Below are positions 7,324 to 13,650 of a stretch of DNA of 22,695 bases, piece by piece. This DNA is from a virus, in the IMG/VR virus record IMGVR_UViG_3300035701_004565, positions 1 through 22,695 of that record. One strand, 5' to 3'. Under the pieces are notes generated by a model that ran no database searches, had not been told where the DNA came from, and saw only the letters and a list, made by a program, of their open reading frames with translations. The stretch's first letter is position 1. Every line of letters starts with the position of its first letter. The position numbers and the translations under genes were made by a program.

Positions 7324-7674
7324 TCAGCTTCTCCGTCGCTTCTGGATTCGGAGCATGCAGGGCCGACAAACACGACGTTTCCGGCCATTCGGTTTCATCT
7401 GGACGTACCAATCGTTGTGACCATGCTTGCAGCGCTTCTTCGCAGCGTTGCGTGCACCCACACCTCGACCACGCATCGTGTTCACAACATGCGTGACTGG
7501 TGTGACATGGTTTGGGTGCACGCAACGCCGCCTACGGCACAGATGATCTAGTGTCATCCCACGCGGGATCCGTTCGACCAGCTGCTCGTAGACGACGCGG
7601 TGAACGAGCGTTGACATGCCAGGCGCGGTGAACGCCTGAGTGTAACTGTTGCTAAGTGTGGCACCTGTCCACAC
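7324..7674 (-). CDS. HNH homing endonuclease, N-terminus disrupted
   Basis: This is a free-standing HNH endonuclease, here 116 residues from a GTG. The HNH core is visible: H25-R, D43-H44, C46, C51, and H53-P-N-H56. A C-terminal zinc knuckle follows (C82-x3-H86 with C103-x2-C106). Most relatives begin C-W-x-W-T-G. Here the codons for C-C-W-V-W-T-G are present, but the C-C-W part lies upstream of the first usable start and behind an in-frame TAG at 7693-7695. An ATG coupled to the upstream stop (7697-7699) lies one base out of frame. The gene may be damaged, use a +1 frameshift, or start at the GTG. It sits just before the polymerase gene, a common site for such elements. Confidence 0.7.
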   Translation of the reverse strand: MWTGATLSNSYTQAFTAPGMSTLVHRVVYEQLVERIPRGMTLDHLCRRRRCVHPNHVTPVTHVVNTMRGRGVGARNAAKKRCKHGHNDWYVQMKPNGRKRRVCRPCMLRIQKRRRS

Positions 7675-7698
7675 CCAACAGCAACGCCATCCCTAGCA

Positions 7699-8130
7699 TC
7701 AGCCACGTAGCTTGATCTTGATCTTCTTCTTGCCGTCGGACTTCTTGTCGCCCTTGTCCTTCTTCTTCTTGGAGGTCTTCTGCTCCTCCTCTTCGTCCTC
7801 GTCGGAATCCTCGTCCTCGTCGGAATCATCGTCGTCGTCCTCGTCTTCGTCCTCTTCTTCCTCGTCGTCGTCCTCCGACTTGGTCTCCTCCTCGTCCTCG
7901 TCTTCGTCCTCCTCGTCGTCAGCCTTCGACTTGGACTTCTTGCTCGCCTTGCCAGCCGTCACCGCCGTGACCTTCGCGTCGCCGACGACACGCAGGATGC
8001 CCAACGACATGCCGATCACACCCTCGGCCGTCTTCGTCGCTGACGCCGTCGCGTCCTTCTCGTCTCCAGCTTCGACGATCACAGCCAGGGTCGTCGGCAG
8101 AGTCACCACGTACAGATTCTTCTTCGCCAC
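7699..8130 (-). CDS. Hypothetical protein with very long acidic tail
   Basis: This is a 143-residue protein in two parts. Residues 1-62 form a small hydrophobic-patterned domain (AKKNLYVVTLPTTLAVIVEA, then AEGVIGMSLGILRVVGDAKVTAVTA). From about 63 on it is almost entirely Lys then Asp/Glu, with a run of roughly 55 residues that is mostly acidic, and a basic Lys-rich end. The GTG at 8128-8130 is chosen for AGGAG six bases upstream; a GTG at 8205 would add 25 residues but has no Shine-Dalgarno. The tail resembles that of the gp32-like protein. Such tails can mimic DNA or recruit partners. The function is not known. Confidence 0.65.
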   Translation of the reverse strand: MAKKNLYVVTLPTTLAVIVEAGDEKDATASATKTAEGVIGMSLGILRVVGDAKVTAVTAGKASKKSKSKADDEEDEDEDEEETKSEDDDEEEEDEDEDDDDDSDEDEDSDEDEEEEQKTSKKKKDKGDKKSDGKKKIKIKLRG

Positions 8131-8170
8131 AGTCTTCTCCTTGGTTTGGTTTCCAGAAACATCGAGATAT

Positions 8171-8186
8171 GGCAGCTCAAGCTGCC
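8171..8186 (-). promoter_or_regulatory. Stem-loop in leader of acidic-tail gene
   Basis: A perfect 7-bp inverted repeat, GGCAGCT-CA-AGCTGCC, lies in the 71-bp gap between the stop at 8202 and the GTG at 8130. No T-run follows on either strand, so it does not look like an intrinsic terminator. It could be a processing or stability element in the transcript, or simply coding sequence if the next gene starts at 8205. Confidence 0.35.
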
Positions 8187-8201
8187 GCATCAATTTACGA
8201 G

Positions 8202-8942
8202 TCACAGGTCGTAGCCGGCGTTGCGCAGCTCGGTCTTGTTCTTCTCGCTGAGGTCGACGTCGAGCTTGATGATGCCCTCCTTGGGATCACGCATCGACGT
8301 CACGAACTTCATGAATTGGCCGTCGCTGTCGATGTCGAAGTCCTCCTCGACGATCGCGCGCAGCTCCTGTAGCGTCTCCGGCTGGTTGTCGAGGACGTTC
8401 TGGAGCGTGTTATGGTAGTCGTCGCCCTTCGGGTTCGGGTTCTTGACGTCGCGCACGAACACGAGACGGCCCGGCTTGTACTTCGTCACCGGGGTGATCT
8501 TCACCTTCGCCTCCACCTTCTCGGGCTCCGGGTCTGGCATCGCCTTGTCGAGGTCGCGGGCGCCGTCCTTCACGTTCTTGAGGAACGTGGTGATGCACGT
8601 CTGACTGTCCTTGCAACGCACGCAGGAGACGTCAGAGAGGTCGATGAAGAGGCCGATACAGTCACGCTTCAGGATCGTGACGAGCTTCTCTGGAACGATG
8701 CTCTCCAGCTTCTTCATCACGTTCGGCGGAGGCAGCTTCTGCAGCGCCTCGTTGATCTTCTTCTGGAGTGCTTCGTCGGTATCACTCTTGAACACCTTGA
8801 TGTCGGTGCCCATGTCCTTGAGCTGTGACACGACGGCCTTGAGCGCCTTGCGGTCCATGGTCTCCTCCGGTTTTGCCTTCGCCGTCTTCGGCACGTGCTT
8901 CTGCTTCTTGACGGTCTTCGACTTCTTCTTCGTCTTCTTCAC
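8202..8942 (-). CDS. Hypothetical protein with four-Cys cluster
   Basis: This is a 246-residue protein of unknown family. The first 25 residues are very Lys-rich. A helical stretch follows, with a Pro-rich turn (L-P-P-P-N at 70-74). A Cys cluster then appears at C95, C107, C110 and C116 (C-x11-C-x2-C-x5-C), which could hold zinc or an iron-sulfur centre. The C-terminal half includes a beta-like segment (GRLVFVRDVKNPN) and an acidic EEDFDIDSDGQF stretch that could bind metal. The GTG at 8940-8942 has GGAG six bases upstream. It lies in the second promoter unit, between replication genes. Confidence 0.7.
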   Translation of the reverse strand: MKKTKKKSKTVKKQKHVPKTAKAKPEETMDRKALKAVVSQLKDMGTDIKVFKSDTDEALQKKINEALQKLPPPNVMKKLESIVPEKLVTILKRDCIGLFIDLSDVSCVRCKDSQTCITTFLKNVKDGARDLDKAMPDPEPEKVEAKVKITPVTKYKPGRLVFVRDVKNPNPKGDDYHNTLQNVLDNQPETLQELRAIVEEDFDIDSDGQFMKFVTSMRDPKEGIIKLDVDLSEKNKTELRNAGYDL

Positions 8943-8951
8943 GTTGGTCTC

Positions 8952-9149
8952 CTAGTTGACCCGCTTCAGCACGATCAGGTCGTAGAGCCCGTCGGCTCGT
9001 GTGTCGATCATCAGACGATGGTCGGCGTCTTGACCGTTCTTCTTGAGAGCACGTTCGGTCAGCTCGCGTATCGACTCGGCTGCCTCCAGCGTGAGGCCGC
9101 GAACGGACTGGTCCGTCTCTCGGTAGTTGCTCAGGTCCTCTTCTGTCAT
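8952..9149 (-). CDS. Hypothetical small protein, first gene of P2 unit
   Basis: This 65-residue protein begins MTEEDLSNYRETDQS and ends in a short beta-like segment (LMIDTRADGLYDLIVLKRVN). The family is not recognised. An ATG at 9168-9170 would add seven residues. However, the promoter P2 -10 hexamer abuts that codon, so a transcript starting near 9164 would lack it. The ATG at 9147-9149 has GAGG 11 bases upstream and is preferred. If P2 is not the promoter used, the longer form is possible. The following gene begins ten bases downstream. Confidence 0.65.
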   Translation of the reverse strand: MTEEDLSNYRETDQSVRGLTLEAAESIRELTERALKKNGQDADHRLMIDTRADGLYDLIVLKRVN

Positions 9150-9170
9150 CTGCTCTTGATCCTCGAACAT

Positions 9171-9200
9171 ATCTTACAGCTTCGCGTTGACGTTGTCAAC
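9171..9200 (-). promoter_or_regulatory. Promoter P2 with palindromic operator
   Basis: The palindrome GTTGAC-GTT-GTCAAC lies at 9186-9200. On the minus strand it carries TTGACA (9199-9194), an optimal 17-bp spacer, and TAAGAT (9176-9171), a 4/6 match to the -10. The predicted start is near 9164, just before the small 8952-9149 gene and the acidic-protein, HNH and polymerase genes behind it. The centre differs from the AAT found at the other two sites while the arms are identical. The rest of the gap (9201-9263) holds a six-A run and one lone half site but no gene. Confidence 0.7.
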
Positions 9201-9263
9201 AAAAAATGGCAGGTCGACAAGCTACTAGGTCAACACACCAATTGCAAGCAATCAAGCATGCCT

Positions 9264-10271
9264 TCAGCTCGGGCGTTCCAGACGGCCGATCAGGTACGCG
9301 CGTCGAGCGCCAGATGTGTCGAGCACTGGTGACGCACGCTCCATCTCCAGCAGCTCGTCCTTGGTGTGCTCGTCGGGATCTCGTGCATCGGGCAGCTCCA
9401 CGACGCGCACCCGCCACAAGTCCGATAGTCGGTCCGCCAGGGCGCGAGCCTTATCGATCGCGTCGCGGTCCCACATGATGATGATCTCGCTCGCCGCGGT
9501 GCGCATCAGCAGCTCCAGCTGGTACTGGGAGAGCGACGTGCCGAACGTAGCCACCGCCGACTTGCCGACATGGACCGCGTCGAGCACGCCCTCCACGATG
9601 CGGATCGTCTCGCAGAACCGAGCGCGGTCGTAGTTGAACAGGTGACGGCCCGGCTTGGCACCCTTCGGATAGAGCGTCTTCTTGACACCCTTGGGCGGTT
9701 TCGCCTTCATGTAGCGAGCCACGAAGAACACCACTTTCCCATCGCGGTGCGCCGGGATGATCATGCGGTTCGCGAAGTACCCGTCGTCGCACCAGCCGAT
9801 CCCGTAGCGGTGCGCCTTCTTCGGACCGATGCCGCGCTGCATGAAGTACGGCAGGCGTGGAACGTCGCTGCCGTACGCGATGAACTCGTCGGGCAGCGGA
9901 ATGACGACGTCGTTGTCATTCCACAGCTCGACCTCGCCCATCAGCCGGTCCTCGACGAGACGTCGCAAGTCGATGAGAGGCTCGTTGCCCTTCTGAAACT
10001 TGGCGATCAGCTCCAGCGCTGCGAACGTGTCGCAGTCTTCCAAGCGACGCACGAGCGAGAGCGCCGTACGGCCTGAGTCACCGCAGAAGAAGCACTGCCA
10101 CGCCGGTGAGCGGATGTCGTCGCGGTCTACGGTGAGCACCCACAGCTTGGCCTTGTCGCAGTGCGGGCACGTCACGATGAGGTTGCCTGAACTGCGTGCG
10201 GCGTCGGACTGCACACTGAGCACGTAGCGCTCGGTGTCGAAGGCTCGGTCTATGGCTCGGAGGTTGAGCAC
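9264..10271 (-). CDS. DnaG-like primase (zinc finger and TOPRIM)
   Basis: This 335-residue primase has an N-terminal zinc ribbon with C35-P-H-C38 and C60-F-F-C63. A TOPRIM catalytic domain follows, marked by IVEGVLDAVHVG (E227) and IIIMWDRDAID (D268, D270), with a third metal-site region in LPDARDPDEH (293-302). The order and motifs match DnaG-type primases, shortened and without the C-terminal DnaB-binding domain of the bacterial enzyme. The GTG at 10269-10271 overlaps the upstream stop (TAGTG). It should prime lagging-strand synthesis with the DnaB-like helicase two genes upstream. Confidence 0.92.
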   Translation of the reverse strand: MLNLRAIDRAFDTERYVLSVQSDAARSSGNLIVTCPHCDKAKLWVLTVDRDDIRSPAWQCFFCGDSGRTALSLVRRLEDCDTFAALELIAKFQKGNEPLIDLRRLVEDRLMGEVELWNDNDVVIPLPDEFIAYGSDVPRLPYFMQRGIGPKKAHRYGIGWCDDGYFANRMIIPAHRDGKVVFFVARYMKAKPPKGVKKTLYPKGAKPGRHLFNYDRARFCETIRIVEGVLDAVHVGKSAVATFGTSLSQYQLELLMRTAASEIIIMWDRDAIDKARALADRLSDLWRVRVVELPDARDPDEHTKDELLEMERASPVLDTSGARRAYLIGRLERPS

Positions 10272-10612
10272 TACTTGTTCCGCTCCTCAGGCGTTAGCAC
10301 GGCACCCTGACAGCAAGTGCAGATCCCGTTGATGCCGATCGTGATGCCGGTGCACCCACATGCTGCGAGCATCAGGTTGTGGTGCGTGATCGCACGCAGG
10401 TAGCGCTTGCTACCTTCCTTGGTGCGCTTGTCGCTGATGCGACCCGGAGTCGGGTACGGGCCGAACCTGTTCGCGGGTCGGTACTCAGCCACCGATCGCT
10501 CCCATGACTTCTGCCTTGCTGAGCTTGACCGGACCACCGAGAGATGACGAAGGACCTGATCAAGGCTCAGGACGCGCTCCACTCGGCGTTCCAGACCGTG
10601 TGCCGTGTTCAC
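10271..10612 (-). CDS. Hypothetical protein with Cys-rich C-terminus
   Basis: This is a 113-residue protein. The first two thirds are basic and without clear features. The end carries Cys at 85, 87, 98, 100 and 101 (C-x-C-x10-C-x-C-C) around ITIGINGI, which suggests a small zinc ribbon. The GTG at 10610-10612 overlaps the upstream stop (GTGA), with AGGAG eight bases upstream, so the start is firm. It lies between a coiled-coil protein and the primase, so it may be a replication accessory protein; no family is recognised. Confidence 0.65.
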   Translation of the reverse strand: MNTAHGLERRVERVLSLDQVLRHLSVVRSSSARQKSWERSVAEYRPANRFGPYPTPGRISDKRTKEGSKRYLRAITHHNLMLAACGCTGITIGINGICTCCQGAVLTPEERNK

Positions 10613-11274
10613 GGTTGCTTCTCCTGTTGTGTGTCCTGCTGTGGTCCCTCGTTCTTCGCCGGGTTCTTATGCGACTCGATCTCCGCTTCGAGCTTCTCTG
10701 CGCGCTGGATGAGCTTCGCGTTGTCGTCACGCAGCCGACGGATGGTGTGCTCCTGCCACTCCCTCGCGTTCTTCGGCATCGCGGAGTCGTACTCCGCGCG
10801 CGTCATCCGCGTCCCGGCGACGCCGAGCACGCGGTCCGTCTTGCCATAGTCGTTCACCCAGTTTCGCCACGTCTTGAAGAGGTCCGGCTCGAAGTTCTCA
10901 ACCTCGGCCACGGTCGTCTTCCGCGCGTCGATGGCCTTCTGTGTCTGGAGGAGCCACTGCCGCCAGAACTCCGACAGCTCGTGCAGCTGCAGCACCAGCG
11001 GAGCGTCGGCGCGCAGCATGTCGATGAACGTCGCCTGCATCGCGTTGACGCGTTCGAGGTACGTGATCTTGAGGTCTGTCTCCGACATGCGCTTGGCCTG
11101 CATGCCAATCAGCTCTGAGGTGAGGCTGAGCTTGTGGACGTTCTTCGCGTTCTCTGCGATCGCCTCGGTGTAGCTTTCCTCGCGAGCGACAAACGCGTCG
11201 TACTCCTCGCGCGCGAGCGACACGTGACCGTTGTGATTGTTGTGGCCGTTGGTGGTGGTCTTCTTCGGTGGCAT
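10609..11274 (-). CDS. Hypothetical coiled-coil protein
   Basis: This 221-residue, strongly helical protein begins with a Lys/Thr/Asn/His-rich linker (MPPKKTTTNGHNNHNGH). Long charged helices follow (about 20-125), then a WRNWVNDYGK segment (140-149). A final coiled coil lies at about 175-205 (DDNAKLIQRAEKLEAEIESHK), and the tail is rich in Gln. The ATG at 11272-11274 has GAGGAG five bases upstream. It lies directly after the DnaB-like helicase, where phages often carry a helicase loader or assembly factor. That role is only a possibility here, since no ATPase or loader motif is visible. Confidence 0.7.
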   Translation of the reverse strand: MPPKKTTTNGHNNHNGHVSLAREEYDAFVAREESYTEAIAENAKNVHKLSLTSELIGMQAKRMSETDLKITYLERVNAMQATFIDMLRADAPLVLQLHELSEFWRQWLLQTQKAIDARKTTVAEVENFEPDLFKTWRNWVNDYGKTDRVLGVAGTRMTRAEYDSAMPKNAREWQEHTIRRLRDDNAKLIQRAEKLEAEIESHKNPAKNEGPQQDTQQEKQP

Positions 11275-11283
11275 CTGTGCTCC

Positions 11284-12639
11284 TCAGCCGATGGTGCGGA
11301 TGTCGATTCGCGCCCAGTCTAGACGAACTTTCCATTCGGACTTCGCAGAACCGAAGCGATTCTTTCCGATGTAGAAGCGTCCCACTCCTTGGCGATGCTC
11401 CTCTCTTGTCTGCTGTAGGATCAGCACGACGTCGGAGACCATGACCTTCTTGGCCGAGTCGGCGATCTGGTCCCAGTCGACGTGTTCCTTGTGCAGGGCG
11501 CCACGCTGCGTCTGGCTCGCTGTGGCCACCGGAGCCCGGACGTCGTAGCTCAGGCGCCGGCAGCCGCGCCAGACTGCTCCAGCGTCCTCGTAGCCGTCGC
11601 GATCGCGCCCGCGGTCGCCAGGATCGGGGATCATGTCGTCGGCGCTGTCGATGTAGACCGCCTGTGGGTAGAACGCGACCCGCTCCAGCTGGCGGATGTA
11701 CGCGCGCAGGTTGGATGGCGTCAGCGTGGCCGGCGGGAACTCCTTGATGACGAGGAACTCACCGTACTTCGCCCCAAGGCCACGGACCTTCTTGCGGACG
11801 AGCTTGCGATCCTTCTCCAGCATGTTGATCGACACGCCGGTGAACGAGGCGTCGAGGCGGTCGCAGACCACGTCCTCCGACAGCTCGGTCGTCACGTAGA
11901 GCACCTTCGCGTTGCTGTTCACCACGGCGCTGCGCGCCATGAACATCAGCACACCGGACTTGCCAACACCTGATGGCGCGACCACGGTGGTCAGCGACTT
12001 CGGCGGAATCCCCTTTGGCTTTAGCTTCTCGTCGAGGAACAACCCGGTCGAGATGCCATCGAACTTGTAGTCCTTCCGTCGTTTGTACCGTTCGGTACGA
12101 TCACGCACGAAGAAGTGACCGAGGCCGCCGTCGAGAGACATCTGAACGTCGAGGACCTTCTGCAGCTCCTTGTCGACCGACTCGAAGTCCTGCGTGTCGA
12201 GGTGATCAATGCTAGATCGGATTGCACGATCGACTGTCTGGTTCTTGATGAACCGGAACAGCTCCTCCTTGACGTAGGAGCGGTCCTTGACCGGCGTGTC
12301 GATCGTGTCAACGAGTGCCTTCGCGGCGTCCCGGTTGGCGGCCGTGAGCCGGCCGATCTTGATGTCACGCTCCAGCTCGATCGCGAGCGCGTCCTTGCTG
12401 CAGCCAGCTCCATGCTCGCGGACGTAGTTGACGAGCTTCTGCGCGAGCCACCGCAACGACGGTGTGGAGAAGTGCTCGTGACCGAGGTGAAGGCCAGAGG
12501 TCGTCGCGAACTCCTGGTCGATGAACAGCACGCGGAGCATCTTCCGCTCGAAGTCCTTGCTGTAGTCGACCTTCCATGACGGATCAGCTACCTCTTCGGC
12601 TACGGCGTCGAACCGCGTACGTGGTTTCTTCGGAGTCAA
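11284..12639 (-). CDS. DnaB-like replicative helicase
   Basis: This 451-residue RecA-fold helicase has Walker A A-P-S-G-V-G-K-S (about 221-228), the catalytic Glu in YVTTELS (about E252) and Walker B AVYIDSADD (about D331). Motif H3 reads ATASQTQR, and the arginine-finger region near the end is FYIGKNRFGSAK. The N-terminal half is all-alpha, as in the DnaB primase-binding region. A TTG at 12637-12639 is taken as the start because it overlaps the upstream stop (TTGA) and has GAGGG nine bases upstream. A GTG at 12678 would lengthen it by 13 residues without a Shine-Dalgarno. It should form a hexamer and unwind the fork for the primase and polymerase encoded nearby. Confidence 0.88.
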   Translation of the reverse strand: MTPKKPRTRFDAVAEEVADPSWKVDYSKDFERKMLRVLFIDQEFATTSGLHLGHEHFSTPSLRWLAQKLVNYVREHGAGCSKDALAIELERDIKIGRLTAANRDAAKALVDTIDTPVKDRSYVKEELFRFIKNQTVDRAIRSSIDHLDTQDFESVDKELQKVLDVQMSLDGGLGHFFVRDRTERYKRRKDYKFDGISTGLFLDEKLKPKGIPPKSLTTVVAPSGVGKSGVLMFMARSAVVNSNAKVLYVTTELSEDVVCDRLDASFTGVSINMLEKDRKLVRKKVRGLGAKYGEFLVIKEFPPATLTPSNLRAYIRQLERVAFYPQAVYIDSADDMIPDPGDRGRDRDGYEDAGAVWRGCRRLSYDVRAPVATASQTQRGALHKEHVDWDQIADSAKKVMVSDVVLILQQTREEHRQGVGRFYIGKNRFGSAKSEWKVRLDWARIDIRTIG

Positions 12640-12812
12640 TGAACCAACCCTCGTACGCGCCAATACAGACGCCGCCACCAGGTCGCTGGCTTGAGCACGA
12701 TCGTGTTACCCCGCTGATAGACGATGACGTAGGTCTCGTCGCGCGACTGCACGAGCATACCAACGACGAAGACACCCTCGAAGTGTTCGAGCTGGATGAC
12801 CTTCTTGCTCAC
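12636..12812 (-). CDS. Hypothetical 58-aa protein
   Basis: This is a small protein beginning V-S-K-K-V-I-Q-L-E-H-F-E-G. Its alternating hydrophobic pattern suggests a small beta-barrel (FVVGMLVQSRDETYVIVYQRGNTIVL), followed by a Trp/Arg-rich end (WWRRLYWRVRG). The GTG at 12810-12812 overlaps the upstream stop (GTGA) and has GGAGG five bases away, so the start is firm. The Trp/Arg tail could bind nucleic acid or membrane. It sits directly before the helicase gene and is coupled to it; no family is recognised. Confidence 0.65.
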   Translation of the reverse strand: MSKKVIQLEHFEGVFVVGMLVQSRDETYVIVYQRGNTIVLKPATWWRRLYWRVRGLVH

Positions 12813-13354
12813 GAACGCCTCCTCTCTTCCCAGAGATCGCAGACCACATCCCACACACCCTTGTGCTGGAGGAACGTGCGCGAGAACTGCTCCGGCTGTT
12901 CCGTCATGACCTCGATCGGATCACGACGCTGCACACGCACCAGACCGCGCAGCTGGCGCTCCTCCACGAAGAACCGCTTGCGGTCCTCCTGGTCATCGAT
13001 CGTCGCGACACGCGCGAGCCGCGTCTCGGAATCAGCCTGGTGCTGCAGGTAGCGGACGCGCGCGGCGAGCGTGCCCATGTGCTGCGGCGATGGGATGAGG
13101 AACTTCTTGTGATAAGCGCTCGCGTCACGCCACATCGCGAACTGCGCGACGATGTACTCGCGGGCGTCGGCATCCAGCTCGATGCACGCGGTCGCCGCAG
13201 CCATGAATGCACGACGCGACGACTTGTCGACATCATCTAGCGTGTGCGTCGGCATGTGTCGGTTGCGATTGGCCTTCGTCTGAATCGCGACTGCTCCACG
13301 CACTGCCTCGTGATAGAGCACGCACAACTCTTGAGCGATCTGCTTCTTGCTCAC
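12809..13354 (-). CDS. Hypothetical helical protein, 181 aa
   Basis: This mostly helical soluble protein begins V-S-K-K-Q-I-A-Q-E-L-C-V-L-Y-H-E. The first part holds two long helices. The middle has SPQHMGTLAARVRYLQHQADSE (about 89-110), and the second half is rich in Arg and Glu (EDRKRFFVEERQLRGLVRVQRRD). No catalytic motif or Cys cluster is visible. The GTG at 13352-13354 overlaps the stop of the 51-residue zinc peptide (GTGA), with AAGG about seven bases upstream. It lies at the head of the helicase-primase unit. The function is unknown. Confidence 0.7.
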   Translation of the reverse strand: MSKKQIAQELCVLYHEAVRGAVAIQTKANRNRHMPTHTLDDVDKSSRRAFMAAATACIELDADAREYIVAQFAMWRDASAYHKKFLIPSPQHMGTLAARVRYLQHQADSETRLARVATIDDQEDRKRFFVEERQLRGLVRVQRRDPIEVMTEQPEQFSRTFLQHKGVWDVVCDLWEERRRS

Positions 13355-13506
13355 TTCGTCGCCTTACGGACACGCTGCTTGTACTTGCGAACAGCTCGTC
13401 GTTGACACGTTCGACACTCGCGACGCCCATCAGGGTAGACGTAGAGGTTTTCACCAGACAGTGGATGACGACGCGGGCAATGCGTCTTCGCAGCGTTTTT
13501 GATCAT
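13351..13506 (-). CDS. 51-residue zinc-ribbon peptide
   Basis: This small gene reads MIKNAAKTHCPRRHPLSGEN and on to LYVYPDGRRECRTCQRR, ending in a Lys/Arg tail. C10-x3-H14 and C31-x2-C34 form a likely zinc knuckle, the same arrangement as the last 35 residues of the HNH protein at 7324-7674. It may be a stand-alone DNA-binding knuckle or the remnant of an HNH gene. Reality is supported by the GTGA overlap between its stop and the next gene's start, and by the motif. The ATG at 13504-13506 lacks a good Shine-Dalgarno, and a candidate promoter starts just upstream. Confidence 0.65.
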   Translation of the reverse strand: MIKNAAKTHCPRRHPLSGENLYVYPDGRRECRTCQRRAVRKYKQRVRKATK

Positions 13507-13517
13507 CCCGAAGACAG

Positions 13518-13550
13518 GATGTAGTTCATCTTGACCGCAGTGGTCAAGAT
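13518..13550 (-). promoter_or_regulatory. Candidate promoter with related dyad
   Basis: A perfect 9-bp inverted repeat, ATCTTGACC-GCAGT-GGTCAAGAT (13528-13550), resembles the operator arms found at P1-P3 but is spaced differently. On the minus strand it contains TTGACC (13547-13542), followed after 18 bp by TACATC (13523-13518), a weak -10 match. The predicted start near 13511 would leave an almost leaderless message for the 51-residue peptide at 13506. The support is weaker than for P1-P3. Confidence 0.4.
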
Positions 13551-13568
13551 TAAGGTGGCCAGGAGATG

Positions 13569-13577
13569 TTATCCACA
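13569..13577 (+). other. DnaA box in intergenic region
   Basis: TTATCCACA is a perfect match to the bacterial DnaA-box consensus (TTATNCACA). It lies in the 144-bp gap 13507-13650, between a perfect dyad at 13528-13550 and another at 13605-13621. No other perfect box was noticed in the window. Chance occurrence of one 9-mer is possible, but the position in a non-coding gap among replication genes makes an origin or DnaA-responsive site worth considering. Confidence 0.4.
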
Positions 13578-13604
13578 GCCAATTTTGAAGATCGTCGACG
13601 GTCC

Positions 13605-13621
13605 GTCCACAAGCTGTGGAC
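13605..13621. repeat. Inverted repeat GTCCACA-AGC-TGTGGAC
   Basis: A perfect 7-bp dyad with a 3-base centre lies between the DnaA box and the end of the HNH gene at 13651. Each arm contains TCCACA, the core of a DnaA box. A T-run occurs only six bases beyond it on the plus strand, where no gene ends, so a terminator is unlikely. It may be a protein-binding site or origin hairpin. Confidence 0.45.
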
Positions 13622-13650
13622 GAGATCTTTTTCAGGCCACGACCTTGAAC

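Noticed and set aside
13605-13621. Dyad considered as a terminator for the HNH gene
   Set aside because: The nearby T-run is on the plus strand, six bases past the stem, while the gene reads on the minus strand.
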